This document shows, one piece after another, positions 42,125 to 52,825 of a stretch of 64,000 bases of DNA (its first letter is position 1; each line of letters opens with the position of its first letter). The translations under genes and the position numbers were made by a program. Source of the DNA: Emydura subglobosa (lineage: Eukaryota > Chordata > Testudines > Chelidae); assembly GCA_007922225.1 (NCBI GenBank), contig ML679956.1, positions 73,420,164 to 73,484,163 of the forward strand, read 5' to 3'. Below the pieces are notes generated by a model. That model searched no databases. It worked only from the letters and a program-made list of their open reading frames with translations, and was not told where the DNA came from.

Positions 42125-44170
42125 GTAACTCCAGTTACCCTATCAACCTCCAGCAGAGGAGAAAGAGGAAGGGCTCGATGAGCAGAGCGTACAGCTGGCC
42201 CGACAGCAGACAGCCTTGACACACCCCTCGCCCAAAGCTGACCGGTTTGGTCAGGGTCCAGTTCAGCTTGACCGGACACTCTGCGGAGGCGTACAGCACC
42301 CGGAGAAAGCCCACAAAACAGGACCCAAAGCTGAATGCCTGCAGGGTGCACAGGAGATACCCGTGGCCCATCTTGTCGAACACCTTCTCCTGGTCCAGGG
42401 ACAGGAGGCGAACGACAGACCATCCCTACACCCGAGCTCCAAGAGGTCCCAGACCAGATAAAGGTTATCAAAAATGGTGCAGTCCGGTACAGTGTAGGTC
42501 TGGTCGGGATGGATCACGTCCTGCAGCACGGACCCCAGCCTCAGCGAGATGGCCTTGGCTATGATTTTATAGTCCATGCTGAGGAGCGAGATGGGATGCC
42601 AGTTCCGAAGGTCACGGAGGTCTCCCTTCTTGGGCAGCAGGGCGAGTACGGCCCGCCTTCACAAGAGGCGGAGCACTCCAGTGCCCTTGGACTTGGCCCA
42701 GATGATGGCAAGGTCCAGGCCGAGGATGTCCCAGAACATGAGGTAGAACTCCACAGTCAGCCCATCCATGCCCGGAGACTTATTAGTGGGCATGAAGCGG
42801 AGGGCTGCTGAGAACTCGGACAGAGTGAGAGGTAGCTCCAGCCGGTCCTGGTCGCCCACGCTGACCGTGGGGAGTTCATTCCAGAGTACCCTGCAGGCAG
42901 CGACTTCGGTCGGATCCGGGGAGAAGAGGTCAGCGTGGAAGGCCCTGGCCCTCCCATGCATCTCCACCAGATCCGTGACGGGGGCGCCGTCATCTGACAA
43001 AAGGCAGGTGACATACTTCTTGGCCCCCCTCCGTTTCTCCTGGGCATAGAAGAAGCGGGAGCCGCGATCCATCTCCTGAAGGAGATGGATGCAGTATCAA
43101 ACAAAGGCGCCCCGAGCCCGAAGGTCTTCGAGGGCCCGGAACTCCTCCCGCTCCTTCCAGCACGCTCCGCAGAGGGATGGATCCTCAGGGCTGGTGGCCA
43201 GACACCTCTCCAGCGCTAAGACTTCCCACTCCAGCTGCTCTATCCCTACATCCCTCCACCAGCTGGCCCCCCAAGGGTAGTCACGGCAGAAGATCCGGGC
43301 ATGGACCTTCCCCACGTCCTACCAGCGCTGCGCCGAGGGAAAGGCGTGCCTCTGCTCCTGCCAGGCCAGACAGAACCCCTGGAAGGATGCCACAAAGCCC
43401 ACATCCTCCAACAGGCTATTGTTGAAGTGCCAGTAGGCCATCCCTGGCCTCTCCACGGTGAGAGAGGCCGTCATGGTCACCAGATAGTGATCCAAGAAAG
43501 GGGCTGGCTGAACGCTGGAGTAGTGGGCCCGCAAAAGATGGTGACGGGAAAAATAAAAGCAGTCCAACCAGGAGTAGCGCGACTGGTCTTCCCCCACCAG
43601 GACAAAGGTGAAGGTGAAGATATCATCTGGGTGGTGGTCGTGCCAGACATCCACCAGGGAGTGATGGGCTACAATATCCCAGAGGATGTCCGCAGCGGCC
43701 GGGCACTGCTCGGTCCCTGTGCGGTCCCGTTCCTCGAGGGTGGTGTTGAAGTCCCTGCCCAGGACCAGGCACTCATGAGGTTCCAAGGTGCCAAGGAAGG
43801 CAGATGCCTGCTGGAAAAAACGCACCCTCTCTGGGCCCGATGTCGGGGCATACGCATTGACAAGGTTCAACACCAGCCCCTCCATGCGGACCCGGAGGTG
43901 CAGCAGGTGACCCAGCACGACCTCGGCGACCCCCAGCACCTTGGGCTGTAGGTCGGGGGAGAACAGGGTGGTCACTCCAACTGTGCGGGCAGAGAGGTGA
44001 CCTGTCCCCCCACTCCAGCCGCCAACTAGCCTCGGCGGCTGATCCGTATGGGTCTGCTGCAGGAACACCACAGAGTATCCTCCCTCCTTGAGGAAGGAGA
44101 GCACCTGGCTCCTGCAGAGACCCATCCTACAGCCCCTGGCGTTCAAGGTTGCGAAGATGGTCGGGGCCAT
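42125..44170 (-). pseudogene. Tx1-type LINE ORF2: endonuclease and partial RT, broken
   Basis: ORF2 of this non-LTR retrotransposon clade joins an APE-like endonuclease (target nicking) to a reverse transcriptase. The start ATG at 44,170 overlaps the end of ORF1 by 44 bp in another frame. The endonuclease spans residues 1 to about 235: TLN (N10), YAPTSGP, LGRDFN (D140, N142), D203 and D227-H228. Residue 39 is Gln in LQQT where the family has the metal-binding Glu (LQET), so nicking should be lost. In-frame stops end at about 43,319, 43,097 and 42,659, with a frameshift near 42,400. RT segments NKSPGMDGLTVEFY and GRGVCQGCLLSGQLY are visible. The copy stops near 42,125, before the YADD catalytic box, so the 3' end of the element is missing. 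Confidence 0.88.
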
Positions 44171-46997
44171 GGGGAGGGATGGAGAGGATTCTCACGGAGC
44201 AGGAACGCTGGTGTCTAGCATCAGGCCGCTGCAGCCATCCATGATCTTCCCCGAAAGTCAGGAGGGAGTGATGGAAACTGCGGGTCCTTCGGTAGGAGGC
44301 AGTGTCCTGCTTCCCAGTCCTTGTCCCCTCCTTCAGGATGGCCTTCACAGCCCAGAGGATGAGATTGAAATCCTTCCAGCGCTGCAGGGCAAGCTGCACC
44401 CTGTTCCTGGCCCCGCGACGGTCTGCCAGGAAGGCCCGCAGCTCGTCCTGCAGCGTCTCGGGGGACGGGGTAGGAGACTCTGGGCTGTCCTCCAGATGGG
44501 ATCCCGCAGTGTCCCCGTGGCCGACAGTGACGGGCAGACAGGGGGTAGACCCCTGACGCGGCTCCGATGTCACAGGTCCCATGCTGCTCCCCTCGATCCC
44601 TGGTTCATGGAACAGTGGCAAAGGGAAGACAGGAGCCCCGGGAGGGAGGGGGACATCGAATACCACCTCCCGTGAGTTGTCTGATGGAAGGGGAAACCAC
44701 GCAACCCCAGGGGCGGTAGCAATATGGGAGGTGGACAGGGAGGGAGCAGGAATGGTGTCAGGGGTGGAAATGGGGTCAGTATCAGGAGCGGGGAAGGGGA
44801 CAGAGGCAGGGGCGGGGCTGGAATCAGGGGCCTCAGTGGCAGAGCCACTGGGGCGCAGCTCCGCCTGACCCGGCACGGGGGTCAGGGGCATGGGTTCAGG
44901 GGGAGGGCCTTCACCGACACCGGACCTGGGCACCATGGTGGACTTGGCGCCTGCAGCCCCCGTGAAAGGCAGGGGGCAGCTCGGGACATGGCCCTCAGAA
45001 GGGGTGGAGGGCAGCTGCCCTGCCTCAGACGCCCCGGGGCCCAGCTGCTCGGCGCCAGCCGTCGCCTCAGGAGGCTTGGCGGCTGCAGGCGTGATGCCAT
45101 TCACAGCTGGGCAGATGGGGGCAGCATATGGTGTCTCAAGGGTGGGGACAGCAGGCTGGGGAAGGGGGGGAGAAGGAAGGGGAGGGTGAGAAGGTGGCAT
45201 AAGGCCGCCCAGATCAAGACCTGGTGGCAAAGGGTCGTCCTTCCCCTGAGTGACCAGAGTCAGATCCAGGGACTCGATCTCCATGAAAATGGAGCCATAA
45301 TCCTCCTCCGCCACCACGGATGCCACCCCGCCAGAGGCCAAGGCGGCAAGCACCTCGGTGGCGTGGGGGGACAGAGGTGACAGGGTGGCGGGGGTGTCTC
45401 TCTCCAAGGCTTCCCCGGGGATGGAATCCAATAGGGCCTCCAAGAGGAGGGGGGGTGTACTACCCCTCTGTGCTGCTGCAGCTTCTACCTCGACCGGCAC
45501 CACCTGCTGGACATCGCTGGGGGGGGCAGCTGAAGGCTCAGTGATGGCGGCCCCCTTCAAGGACTTCCGGGGGACTTCCTCCCCATCCGAGAGGCTGGGG
45601 AGGCTCTGAGCCCTCTTCCGCTTGCCGCGCTTCCCCGCAATGAGCGCCCAGCCCTCCAAGGTGTTAACAGAGGGCGGGCCGGCAGGGTCAGGGCCAGGCA
45701 GCAATGGTGATGATGTCAGGGGTTGAGGGGGTGGGGACAGGGCAACCTCCCCCTGGGGCAAGCCCTCTTCCAAACCCAGGTCCAACCCGGGCACCCTCTC
45801 CTCCACAGGCCCCGTCCCAGAGCTCACTATGGGAGCGATGGGGCCCGGCCACTCACTGGGGTACGATGGGGGAGCCGCCCCTGCGTCCTGAGCGGAGACG
45901 TGAACAGGAGGAGGAGGGGTGGCCACGGGGGCTGGGCAGCTAGGGCTGCCGGCAGTGGCAGGGCCAGCATCCACCGGGACCTCGGGCGGCCCAGGCGCAT
46001 CTCCGTGCCAGGCCAGGGGGCAGTCCCTCCGGATGTGCCCCGTCGCCCGGCAGAGAAAGCACCGGGCCTCCCCCGAGGAATAATGGATCTGGTACTGGGC
46101 CCCTTGATAGGGCACCAGAAAGGACCCCTCAAGGGCCTCCCCGTCATGCGCCGCCGGCAGCTGGAGCTGAACCTGCCGGCGGAAGGACAAAATGTGACGG
46201 AGGGCGGGGTCCTTGCAGCCCAGTAGGAGAGGACTGAGGACTGAAATTGGTTTCCCCAGGGTGGAGAGGAAGGGGAGCAGGGCAGTGTTAGGGAGGAAGG
46301 GCGGGACGGAGGTAAGGACCACCCGTACGCCCAGGTCCTCTAGGGGCTCTAGGGGGATGTAAATGTCCCCCACTGCCAGGCCCTTCTCCACCGCCTCCTG
46401 GGCGGCGGCCTCTGATGTCAGAAAGAAGACGACCTTGCCATACATCATGGAGGCCGCAGTGATGGCCGAGGGCCCCACCACCCGTGCCAACGCCCGCACG
46501 TAGGTCTCTACGTGGGGCAAGGCGGGCACCAGGAGGCAGCGGACGCCGTGCTTCCTGGTCAGGGTGGGAAAGGGGTCCCGGCTGTTAGAGATGGAACCAG
46601 AGGAGGCAGCGGGGGCAGATGACAAGGCGGTGGCTAGAGGGGTGGCGGCTTCTTGGGCGTACGCTCTGGGGGTTGAGGCAGAAGCACCCCCAGAGCCGGT
46701 CGAGGGGACAATCGGGTAGGGGAGGGCAGATGGCGGGGCTGCGGCATGGAGGGTGGCCTGCACCCCGGGGGGCATTGACCTCTGGGCAGGGTCCTTGCCC
46801 TTTTTCGTGCCCTGGCCCTTCCTGCCGGTCGAGGAAGCTCGGGCAGCAGCAGTGGAGGTCCCACCTATGCCTGTTGGTGCCCCGGTGGGGGCGGCGGCGG
46901 CAGTAGAAGCGGCGGTCAGGATGGTAGCTGCAGAGGTAGGCGGGGTAGAAGGCTGGGGGGAAGGGACAGGGGCCACCAAAGGAGCCGCTTGATCCAT
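44127..46997 (-). CDS. Tx1-type LINE ORF1, nucleic-acid-binding protein, intact frame
   Basis: About 956 residues from the first ATG (46,997; MDQAAPLVAP). The frame is also open upstream but without an ATG. ORF1 proteins of this LINE clade bind the element RNA and form the ribonucleoprotein. The N-terminal 150 residues are low-complexity Ala/Pro/Ser/Thr with a basic patch (GRKGQGTKKGKD). Residues about 155-245 look like a folded, possibly RRM-like region. A CCHC zinc knuckle lies at about 313-326 (CFLCRATGHIRRDC; CX2CX4HX4C). A long proline- and acid-rich stretch follows. A short basic, Leu-containing segment ends the protein (LADRRGARNRVQLALQRWKD). No stop or frameshift over 2.9 kb, in contrast to the ruined ORF2. 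It is a transposon gene, not a host gene, unless expression is shown. Confidence 0.85.
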   Translation of the reverse strand: MDQAAPLVAPVPSPQPSTPPTSAATILTAASTAAAAPTGAPTGIGGTSTAAARASSTGRKGQGTKKGKDPAQRSMPPGVQATLHAAAPPSALPYPIVPSTGSGGASASTPRAYAQEAATPLATALSSAPAASSGSISNSRDPFPTLTRKHGVRCLLVPALPHVETYVRALARVVGPSAITAASMMYGKVVFFLTSEAAAQEAVEKGLAVGDIYIPLEPLEDLGVRVVLTSVPPFLPNTALLPFLSTLGKPISVLSPLLLGCKDPALRHILSFRRQVQLQLPAAHDGEALEGSFLVPYQGAQYQIHYSSGEARCFLCRATGHIRRDCPLAWHGDAPGPPEVPVDAGPATAGSPSCPAPVATPPPPVHVSAQDAGAAPPSYPSEWPGPIAPIVSSGTGPVEERVPGLDLGLEEGLPQGEVALSPPPQPLTSSPLLPGPDPAGPPSVNTLEGWALIAGKRGKRKRAQSLPSLSDGEEVPRKSLKGAAITEPSAAPPSDVQQVVPVEVEAAAAQRGSTPPLLLEALLDSIPGEALERDTPATLSPLSPHATEVLAALASGGVASVVAEEDYGSIFMEIESLDLTLVTQGKDDPLPPGLDLGGLMPPSHPPLPSPPLPQPAVPTLETPYAAPICPAVNGITPAAAKPPEATAGAEQLGPGASEAGQLPSTPSEGHVPSCPLPFTGAAGAKSTMVPRSGVGEGPPPEPMPLTPVPGQAELRPSGSATEAPDSSPAPASVPFPAPDTDPISTPDTIPAPSLSTSHIATAPGVAWFPLPSDNSREVVFDVPLPPGAPVFPLPLFHEPGIEGSSMGPVTSEPRQGSTPCLPVTVGHGDTAGSHLEDSPESPTPSPETLQDELRAFLADRRGARNRVQLALQRWKDFNLILWAVKAILKEGTRTGKQDTASYRRTRSFHHSLLTFGEDHGWLQRPDARHQRSCSVRILSIPPHGPDHLRNLERQGL

Positions 46998-48095
46998 TGG
47001 AGCGGGATGGATGGGAGTAGGCACCTGGGGGGGGAAGGGGGCGGGTCAAGGCTGACCACTCCTCCCTGCTACACTGCAAACAGGGAGGTGTTCCAGGGGC
47101 AAACACTAGTTGGGGGGGGGCTGGGAAGGGGAGAGGCAGGATAGCTAACTTCTCCTCCCCGCTAGGCTGCAGGCTGGGGAGGAGGGTGCCGCAAGGGGCT
47201 AGGGGCAGGGACCGGGATGGGAATGTGGGGGGTGCTGGCTCCTCCGGCTGCACTGGGAAGGGGGGGGGGTCACAAAATCAGCAGGGGGTGCAGTGAACAA
47301 GGGGAGAAATGAACAGAAATGGGGCTTCTAGGGGTTCACGGGCTCTGAAGAGCACCCGGGCACACTGAGGGGGTGGGGCGGAAAAGAGCAAGGAGGAGTC
47401 GCAGAGGCACAGGGGTGGGGGGCGGTCTGGCACCGGGCAAGGGCGGGGCAGGGAAGAGCACAGGACTCCCGAGGAGCAGGGCGGGGCAGGGGCAAACAGC
47501 CAACGCTGGAGGGCGGGGCAGGGCAGGGCAAGCCAACAAATACTCTGGGCCGGGAGGGGCAGGAAAACTGCGGAAACCAGAGGGAGAAAAGGGAGAAGTG
47601 GGCCTGGGTGGTGGAGGAAGTCCCCACTGCTGCAGCAGTACCAGTCAGTCCAGGGGGCGGGCGGCTCAGCCGAGGGTGAGGAAGTGAAGCGAGCGGTGGC
47701 TGGGGGTGATGGAGGGGGCAACGGTGGTGGTGGTAGGGTGGGATGGGGAGCAGATGGATCAGGGGAAGGGCTCCCCACCGCTCTCCCCTGTCCCCACAGA
47801 AGCAACAGTACCTGTCCCCACCACTACAAGAGCAGAGGTGGTGCAGTCACTCAGTCCAGAATTTAAAAAAAGCAGCCCCCTCCTGAACGCTCCCTCAGCA
47901 GCAGTGGTGGCGAAGGTGTCAGTCGTCCTCCTTCTCACAGGCAGCAATGGGCGAAGGCGGCGGCAGCACCGGGAGCTCCTCAGACCAGCAGTGACTCCCT
48001 CGGCAGCTGCTGGAAAGTGCTCGATGGAGAACAGGAAGTCCCAGAATGCTCAGAGCTCTGTTCCCGGCAGACTAGCTAGAAGTCACGAAGGGATA
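46998..48095 (-). promoter_or_regulatory. Probable 5' UTR and promoter region of the Tx1-type LINE
   Basis: Very GC-rich, extending upstream of ORF1 on the minus strand. It has runs of G on the plus strand (47,115-47,123; 47,261-47,270) and recurrent GGGGCAGGG/GGGCGGGGC words (47,440-47,530) that resemble GC boxes on the minus strand (CCGCCC, CCCGCCC). Composition changes near 48,095. Short frames on both strands here have no recognisable domains. The upstream limit is uncertain. Confidence 0.5.
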
Positions 48096-48491
48096 ATTAG
48101 AACAGCTGAGCCAGTTAAGGCCCAGCCACGTGCTTAGTGAAAACCCCCTTCTCCAGACAGATAGCGTGCGAGCTGGAGGAGTAGGAGGGCCCTGCCGTGT
48201 GAAGGAATGCAGTGTGTGTGAAGGAGCTGGAAGGAGTGCTGAGTAAGGTACCGGGTCCAAAAAACCAGAAGGACTGAGGGGGGAAATTAGCCTGGGGAAA
48301 AGATTGCAGCTGTGAGTACGGTGCCAACAGCACATAGCTGGTACTCATAGGGCCCCTGGACTGGGATCCAGAGGAGTGAGCGGGCCTGGATCCCTACCCC
48401 CCTCCCTGGGGAGATCAGATAACTGGTGATGCCCTGGCCCGCTATGAGAGGCAAAAGTGTGAGACCCACTAGGGTGAAGCCGGCTGTTTGC
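48096..48491. repeat. Dispersed repeat 'X', copy 1, cut by the ERV LTR
   Basis: Ends with TGAGACCCACTAGGGTGAAG, then CCGGCTGTTTGC, directly at the outer edge of the retroviral LTR. The same ending (TGAGACCCACTAGGGAGAAG, CTAGCTGTTTGC) recurs inside the provirus at 55,547-55,581. The body shares only general GAGCTGGAG/AGGAG-rich character with copy 2. Probably an LTR-type repeat of its own. Confidence 0.45.
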
Positions 48492-49861
48492 TGACGTGCC
48501 TAAGTGCCATGTGTTGATAAGGTTATCAAGATTACCACGGATAAACGGCCTCCTAAATCACGGGAGCAGTTTGAGGGGTGCTTTAAGGCACTAAGACGAT
48601 TCTTCTATCTTCCCTTTTAAGACAGAGTGTGAGGCTTGAAAAAGATGACTCAGAAAACTTAGCAAACTTCCCAGAAAAATTTGGCAGGCTTACTCAGATT
48701 CTTAACCATTTAATAGCCTTTATTTATTAACTTGCTACAACTACTTAAATTAATCCTTCTTTTACTGATTCATTTTTTATATAATTACAAACAACAAAAA
48801 TTGAATTAAATTCTAGACACAAAACTTACTAATATAACAACTAGTAACTTAAACAATTTATTTTACTGCAAATCTTGTTCCCTTATTCGCTTACAAACAT
48901 TCAAAACACATATAAGACTAATAAAAAAACAACTAACAATTACAAAGCAAGTACAAAAACCAGATATTCCAACAATTACAATCACAATCTTTCCTGGAAT
49001 ACAAGTAAAATTATTGCTAATTTTACATTCACTACTCACCACATACAGAGATGAACTCAGCTGCAGCAAAATAACAAATATTTTATGATCTGATCTTTTT
49101 ATTTAGAGGTCTATTTTTTTATCCAGGTGGAACCGCTATCGTATTCGCACCTAGGGTATTTTCATCCAGGTGGAACCTCTATCGTATTCGCACCCAGGTT
49201 AGCATCCACAGGACAAGTCCCAACGGGTTATCCGCCCTATTACAACGGGCTGGAGAAAGGCAGGACGTCTTATCAGACCCTCTTGCAGGCACGATTCTGG
49301 TGTACCCCTTGGGGAAGCTGGGTGGTCCTCACGACAAGGCTGTCTAATTTTTGCTGTGTCTGACAACCCTTTTATCTCCACTCCAGCCTATACGTCCGCC
49401 AAATCAATTATGGGCATTTTCTACGACACTTTGTCAGTCTCTCCTTGAGGAGTCCCTAGGCCAGGAGTTTATCCTTGACCAGGTGTAATTTGCCAAATAA
49501 AAGTTGCATCGTCTGCAAACTTCCAAATATGGGCCCGGAACTGCTGGGTTCCCAAGTCCCCCTTATTTCAAGTTTAATCAGTTATTTTTCGGTCAGGCCA
49601 GGGTTCTTTGCTGCCTTTGAGTTTTCTCCCCCATGTGGCTCATAACTAATACTTCCTTATCTCAAAACTAACAACTTCCCCTTATCTATTATAAGAAGAA
49701 CAAGAAACAACTACAAAAATAATTGGTTACAAAACCCTGAAGCACAATTAACAACCTTCAATACATTTCTTCATTTATCACATGTAAATTGATTACTTGT
49801 TCCTTTCTCAACATGGACTTGGGGCACACACACAATACAATGATTTTAACCCGTTATGACA
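48492..49861 (-). mobile_element. ERV 3' LTR (minus-strand provirus), 1,370 bp
   Basis: Pairs with 55,855-57,237 with only scattered substitutions and small indels. On the minus strand it starts TGTCATAACGGG and ends GGCACGTCA, obeying TG...CA. Its U3 carries a tandem duplication of CCAGGTGGAACC(T/G)CTATCG (plus 49,124-49,190). A TATA-like CTAAATAAAAAG (minus) lies just downstream, and poly(A) signals AATAAATAAAG (minus) lie about 230 bp before its end. A frame of 68 codons inside it has no ATG. Confidence 0.9.
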
Positions 49862-49880
49862 TGGCCCCTTCACCCGAGGA
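49862..49880 (-). promoter_or_regulatory. Polypurine tract of the ERV
   Basis: Directly next to the 3' LTR the minus strand reads TCGGGTGAAGGGGCCA. GAAGGGG followed by the LTR start is a typical plus-strand priming site of retroviral reverse transcription. Confidence 0.65.
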
Positions 49881-50083
49881 CATGTTGAGATTTACTCAAT
49901 AAACATTTTTCCTTTCTAACCACTTTCACTTTTATCTTAACATTTAAAACTTTAAACTTTACAACAAACATAATACATTTCATATTTTTTACTTAATCTT
50001 AACACAACAAGATTAACAAAACAAAAATCTTTTTTATAATAAAACAACATAACAAACCTAATTATTTATACCACTATATTTAA

Positions 50084-50314
50084 TTATTGCTTTATTTTTG
50101 TTTGTTTGTTTGTTCTTTTCCCTCTTTGAATTATTAATGAATGACTGTATGACTTACACACACAACAGTTGGTGTTGTTTGTTTTGTTTGCAAGTTTGGA
50201 AGCCGCTTGATATAACACATTTTGTTTATATGATACTGTATTCGGAACAAGGCAAAGCATGATTGCTGCAACAGTCAACTGGATTTTCGTTCCGTCTTGT
50301 GTCCTCTGTTCCAC
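50084..50314 (-). pseudogene. Possible env N-terminal remnant of the ERV
   Basis: A short minus-strand frame in the position expected for env, between pol and the 3' LTR. It has a hydrophobic segment like a signal peptide (IQLTVAAIMLCLVPNTVS), then two N-glycosylation sites (NKTNNT) and a CCVC cysteine cluster. No ATG at its start and no transmembrane subunit afterwards, so at most a small piece of an envelope gene survives. The assignment rests on position and these features; I see no decisive motif. Confidence 0.35.
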
Positions 50315-50469
50315 TTAATTATTTGCATGACTTGATTACCTGAAACAAAACACAATTAATCGCTTCTCATCTTAACTTATTGCCTTCTACTTAACCAGTT
50401 ATGGTGTACCTAAATTGGTGACTCCATTACCTTACAGGTTTTAGGAAACTGGCCAATTTTTATTACTAC

Positions 50470-50630
50470 AGTTTTAATTGGTTTTCTTTTCTCCTGTAAC
50501 ATTAGATTTTGTTAGCCAAATTAAGTCTCCTGGTTGATAAAACGGTTCCTAAGGATCTTGAGATTTGGGCTCCAAATTGGGGCATTGCAATGCCGCCTGA
50601 TTTATTTGAATTAATGATTTAATTAAGTGG
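50470..50630 (-). pseudogene. Possible integrase C-terminal remnant
   Basis: Downstream of the integrase frame the minus strand encodes disrupted pieces such as EKRKPIKTVVIKIGQFP, which could be the C-terminal DNA-binding part of integrase. The catalytic core between this and the zinc domain is missing. Weak evidence. Confidence 0.25.
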
Positions 50631-51685
50631 TTATGTCACCCTTAAAAGTCCCAAGTCAACGATTAACAAACCTTTTGGATACTGTTTTGCCCCTGGTAAG
50701 GGTCCAAAAGAGTCCACTTGCCAAGTTTTCCCTGGTTTAAAGTGGCTTGAATCAAAGGTTTTTTCTTCAAACCATTTTTTTTTATTCGTTTGTTTAACCT
50801 GATGGCACTTAACACATTGCTGTCCAATTCTTTCCCAGTTTTTCAATTTAATTTGTTTTTCTGTTTTATAATCTTTCTGGGTAAATACATCATAATTCTT
50901 TCTGGCTACCCAGTGTTCCCATTTATTATGTAACCACTTTACTAGGGGGTTAACTGCTTGTACCCTTTCATCTTCCTTCTGTGATTTACTACACTGCACT
51001 GCTATCTTTAACACTTCCTGTTTCGAACTTTCATCCCAAAACTTGTGCTTTGTGTTATAGCCTGCTCTATGTGATGGAACATGTTGAAGCAGCAAGTAGC
51101 TGGGAGTGATTTGTAAAATATTCGTTACTTCTTGCCAAGATTGCTTGTGAGCTGTTAACTCCACTGTGCCCAAAAGTCCATTAAGGACATACCGGGAATC
51201 TACTCCCATTACCCACAGCTCTTTGGGGTGTATTTTCTTACAGTGATTAAGTCCTTCTACCGCTCCCCAAACTTCTGCTTCCTGTGCTGAACACTCACCA
51301 GGCATATGCCTTATGGACAAATGATTACATTTAACACAAAACATTCCAGCTTTAACGCAATTTTGCGTACTGTATAAATCCATGGAGTAAGCTCCGTGAG
51401 TCTTACTTTTGTTGGACTACAACTTTCCTTGCTTTCTGTCAAACTATTTTCTTTCACCCAATTTACCCAATCTGTCTGTGATTTATATACCAATTTATCC
51501 CATGTTTCTTTTGTTCCTCCGAATTCAAGGGGATGACCTGGGGCCAACCATTCTGTGTCTCTAACGTGTGACCCACTTGTCATCCCAGGGATTACCCCTG
51601 CTGCAAACTCTTGAGCTAAACTTAAGGCCAGCATTATTTTCCCATAGGGTTCATAGTTATGTTGATGTGACAATAAGGTATGCAT
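50631..51685 (-). pseudogene. ERV pol: RNase H and integrase zinc domain, truncated
   Basis: Two overlapping minus-strand frames (51,685-51,311 and 51,383-50,631) form the connection/RNase H region and the start of integrase, so there is a frameshift around 51,350. RNase H motifs seen: SAQEAEVWGAVEGL (Glu), VMGVDSRYVLNGL (Asp) and HVPSHRAGYN. Integrase HHCC zinc ligands appear in WLHNKWEH and CVKCHQ. A first catalytic-core segment WQVDSFGPLPGAKQYPKG holds one Asp, after which the frame leaves the family. The rest of the D,D-35-E core is absent. RNase H degrades the RNA strand and integrase inserts the DNA copy; neither can be complete here. Confidence 0.8.
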
Positions 51686-51935
51686 TTAGTGCCAAACTGT
51701 TTCTTCTTGTTCACCTTTTACTAACAGGTGTTCATTAGTATATGTTATTTTTAAATTTACTGGTTTTAAGGGATCTATCCTTTTTAATAAGGTTGGATTG
51801 TCCAATTAGTTTAATATTAGTTGTAGGGCTTCCTGCTGGACTTTTCTGTCCAAAGTTTGTTTGGATCTTTTCTGAGCTTGCGTTGCAAAATAGCCAGTTC
51901 TGTTCCTCTCTCTGGTCATGCATGTCTGTGATAAT

Positions 51936-52529
51936 TTATTTGTCCCAACAACTCCTGAAGTTCCCGTTTGTTTTTTGGGGGGTTACTTTCCACTTTTGCC
52001 AGTGTTGTTTACCTGTTTCAATTGTTACTTCATTAGGTTTTATTTTACATTCCAAAAAGCTAAACTCATTAGATGGAACTAGTTTTGATTTTTCTAAATT
52101 AATCTTCCAACACCTTTCAGTTAACTTTTTCACTACCAATTGAGTGGCTTGCTTTACTTGATCTTTTTGTTCTCCCCCTATTAAAACATCATCTACATAA
52201 CTTATTAGCATCACACCCTTAAACTGTTTTACATTTTCTGTTTTAATTAGTCTTCACTCTTTTTCCAAGCATTGTCCTGCTATTGCTGGTGAATTTTTAA
52301 ATCCTTGTGGTAAAACTTTCCAGTTAAGTATTTGCCCTTCAAACACAAAGTTTAATATTCCTTGTGGGTTTTGTATTGGTACCTGGTAAAACATATCCAT
52401 TAAATCCAAGGTACACGCAAATTTTAAATCTTTGCTCCTAAGAATACACTCTATTTCAGGTTTATTTCTTTGAGAGACACATTGAACTGTTTCCATTTGC
52501 TTATTAGCTTTCCAGTAATGAATCACCAT
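51936..52529 (-). pseudogene. ERV pol: reverse transcriptase fragment with YVDD box
   Basis: Frames 52,529-52,254 and 52,214-51,936 on the minus strand cover the RT palm. The first has FACTLDLMDMFYQVPI (motif A with catalytic Asp) and GQILNWKVLPQGFKNSP (motif B). The second has LISYVDDVLIGG (motif C). The two are separated by a frameshift or stop near 52,230. RT copies viral RNA into DNA. The catalytic residues themselves survive, but the frame does not. Confidence 0.85.
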
Positions 52530-52825
52530 TCTCCATTTTGGGGGGGGGGAGAGGGGGGGCGTTTCCTTGACCTGGTTTTGGTATTCCCCAGGCTGGTGAC
52601 AAGAACGGAAAGCTGCTTACCGGGAAATCTTCCCCTCTTCTTTCAGTATTAAAATCAGCTGTTTTATAGATTCTCCTTCCTCGGGTTTTGTAGGAATCTT
52701 TTTCACTTTCCAGTTAGTTACATTAGGTTTTAATTGTCGTTGATACTGATCAGTTGAGGCTACTTTAACTTCTAAAGCTTTTGTAACATGATCCTTTAAC
52801 TCTAGTTGTCTTATGGCATCTATTC

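Noticed and set aside
44302..46992. Several 75-220-codon plus-strand frames across the LINE ORF1
   Set aside because: They are antisense shadows of the 956-codon minus-strand frame, created by GC-rich codons and lacking any recognisable domain.
47278..47866. Long Pro/Ser/Cys-rich and Gly-rich frames upstream of ORF1
   Set aside because: They overlap on both strands in a strongly GC-skewed 5' region. The composition explains their length.
48863..49069. Open frame with a transmembrane-like segment inside the ERV LTR, present in both LTRs (also 56,234-56,446)
   Set aside because: It stays open in both LTRs across an in-frame 6-bp duplication, which looked like a conserved LTR-encoded protein. 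However, the frame begins with TTG and has no ATG between the upstream stop and the hydrophobic segment. Both LTRs derive from one ancestor, so sharing is expected.
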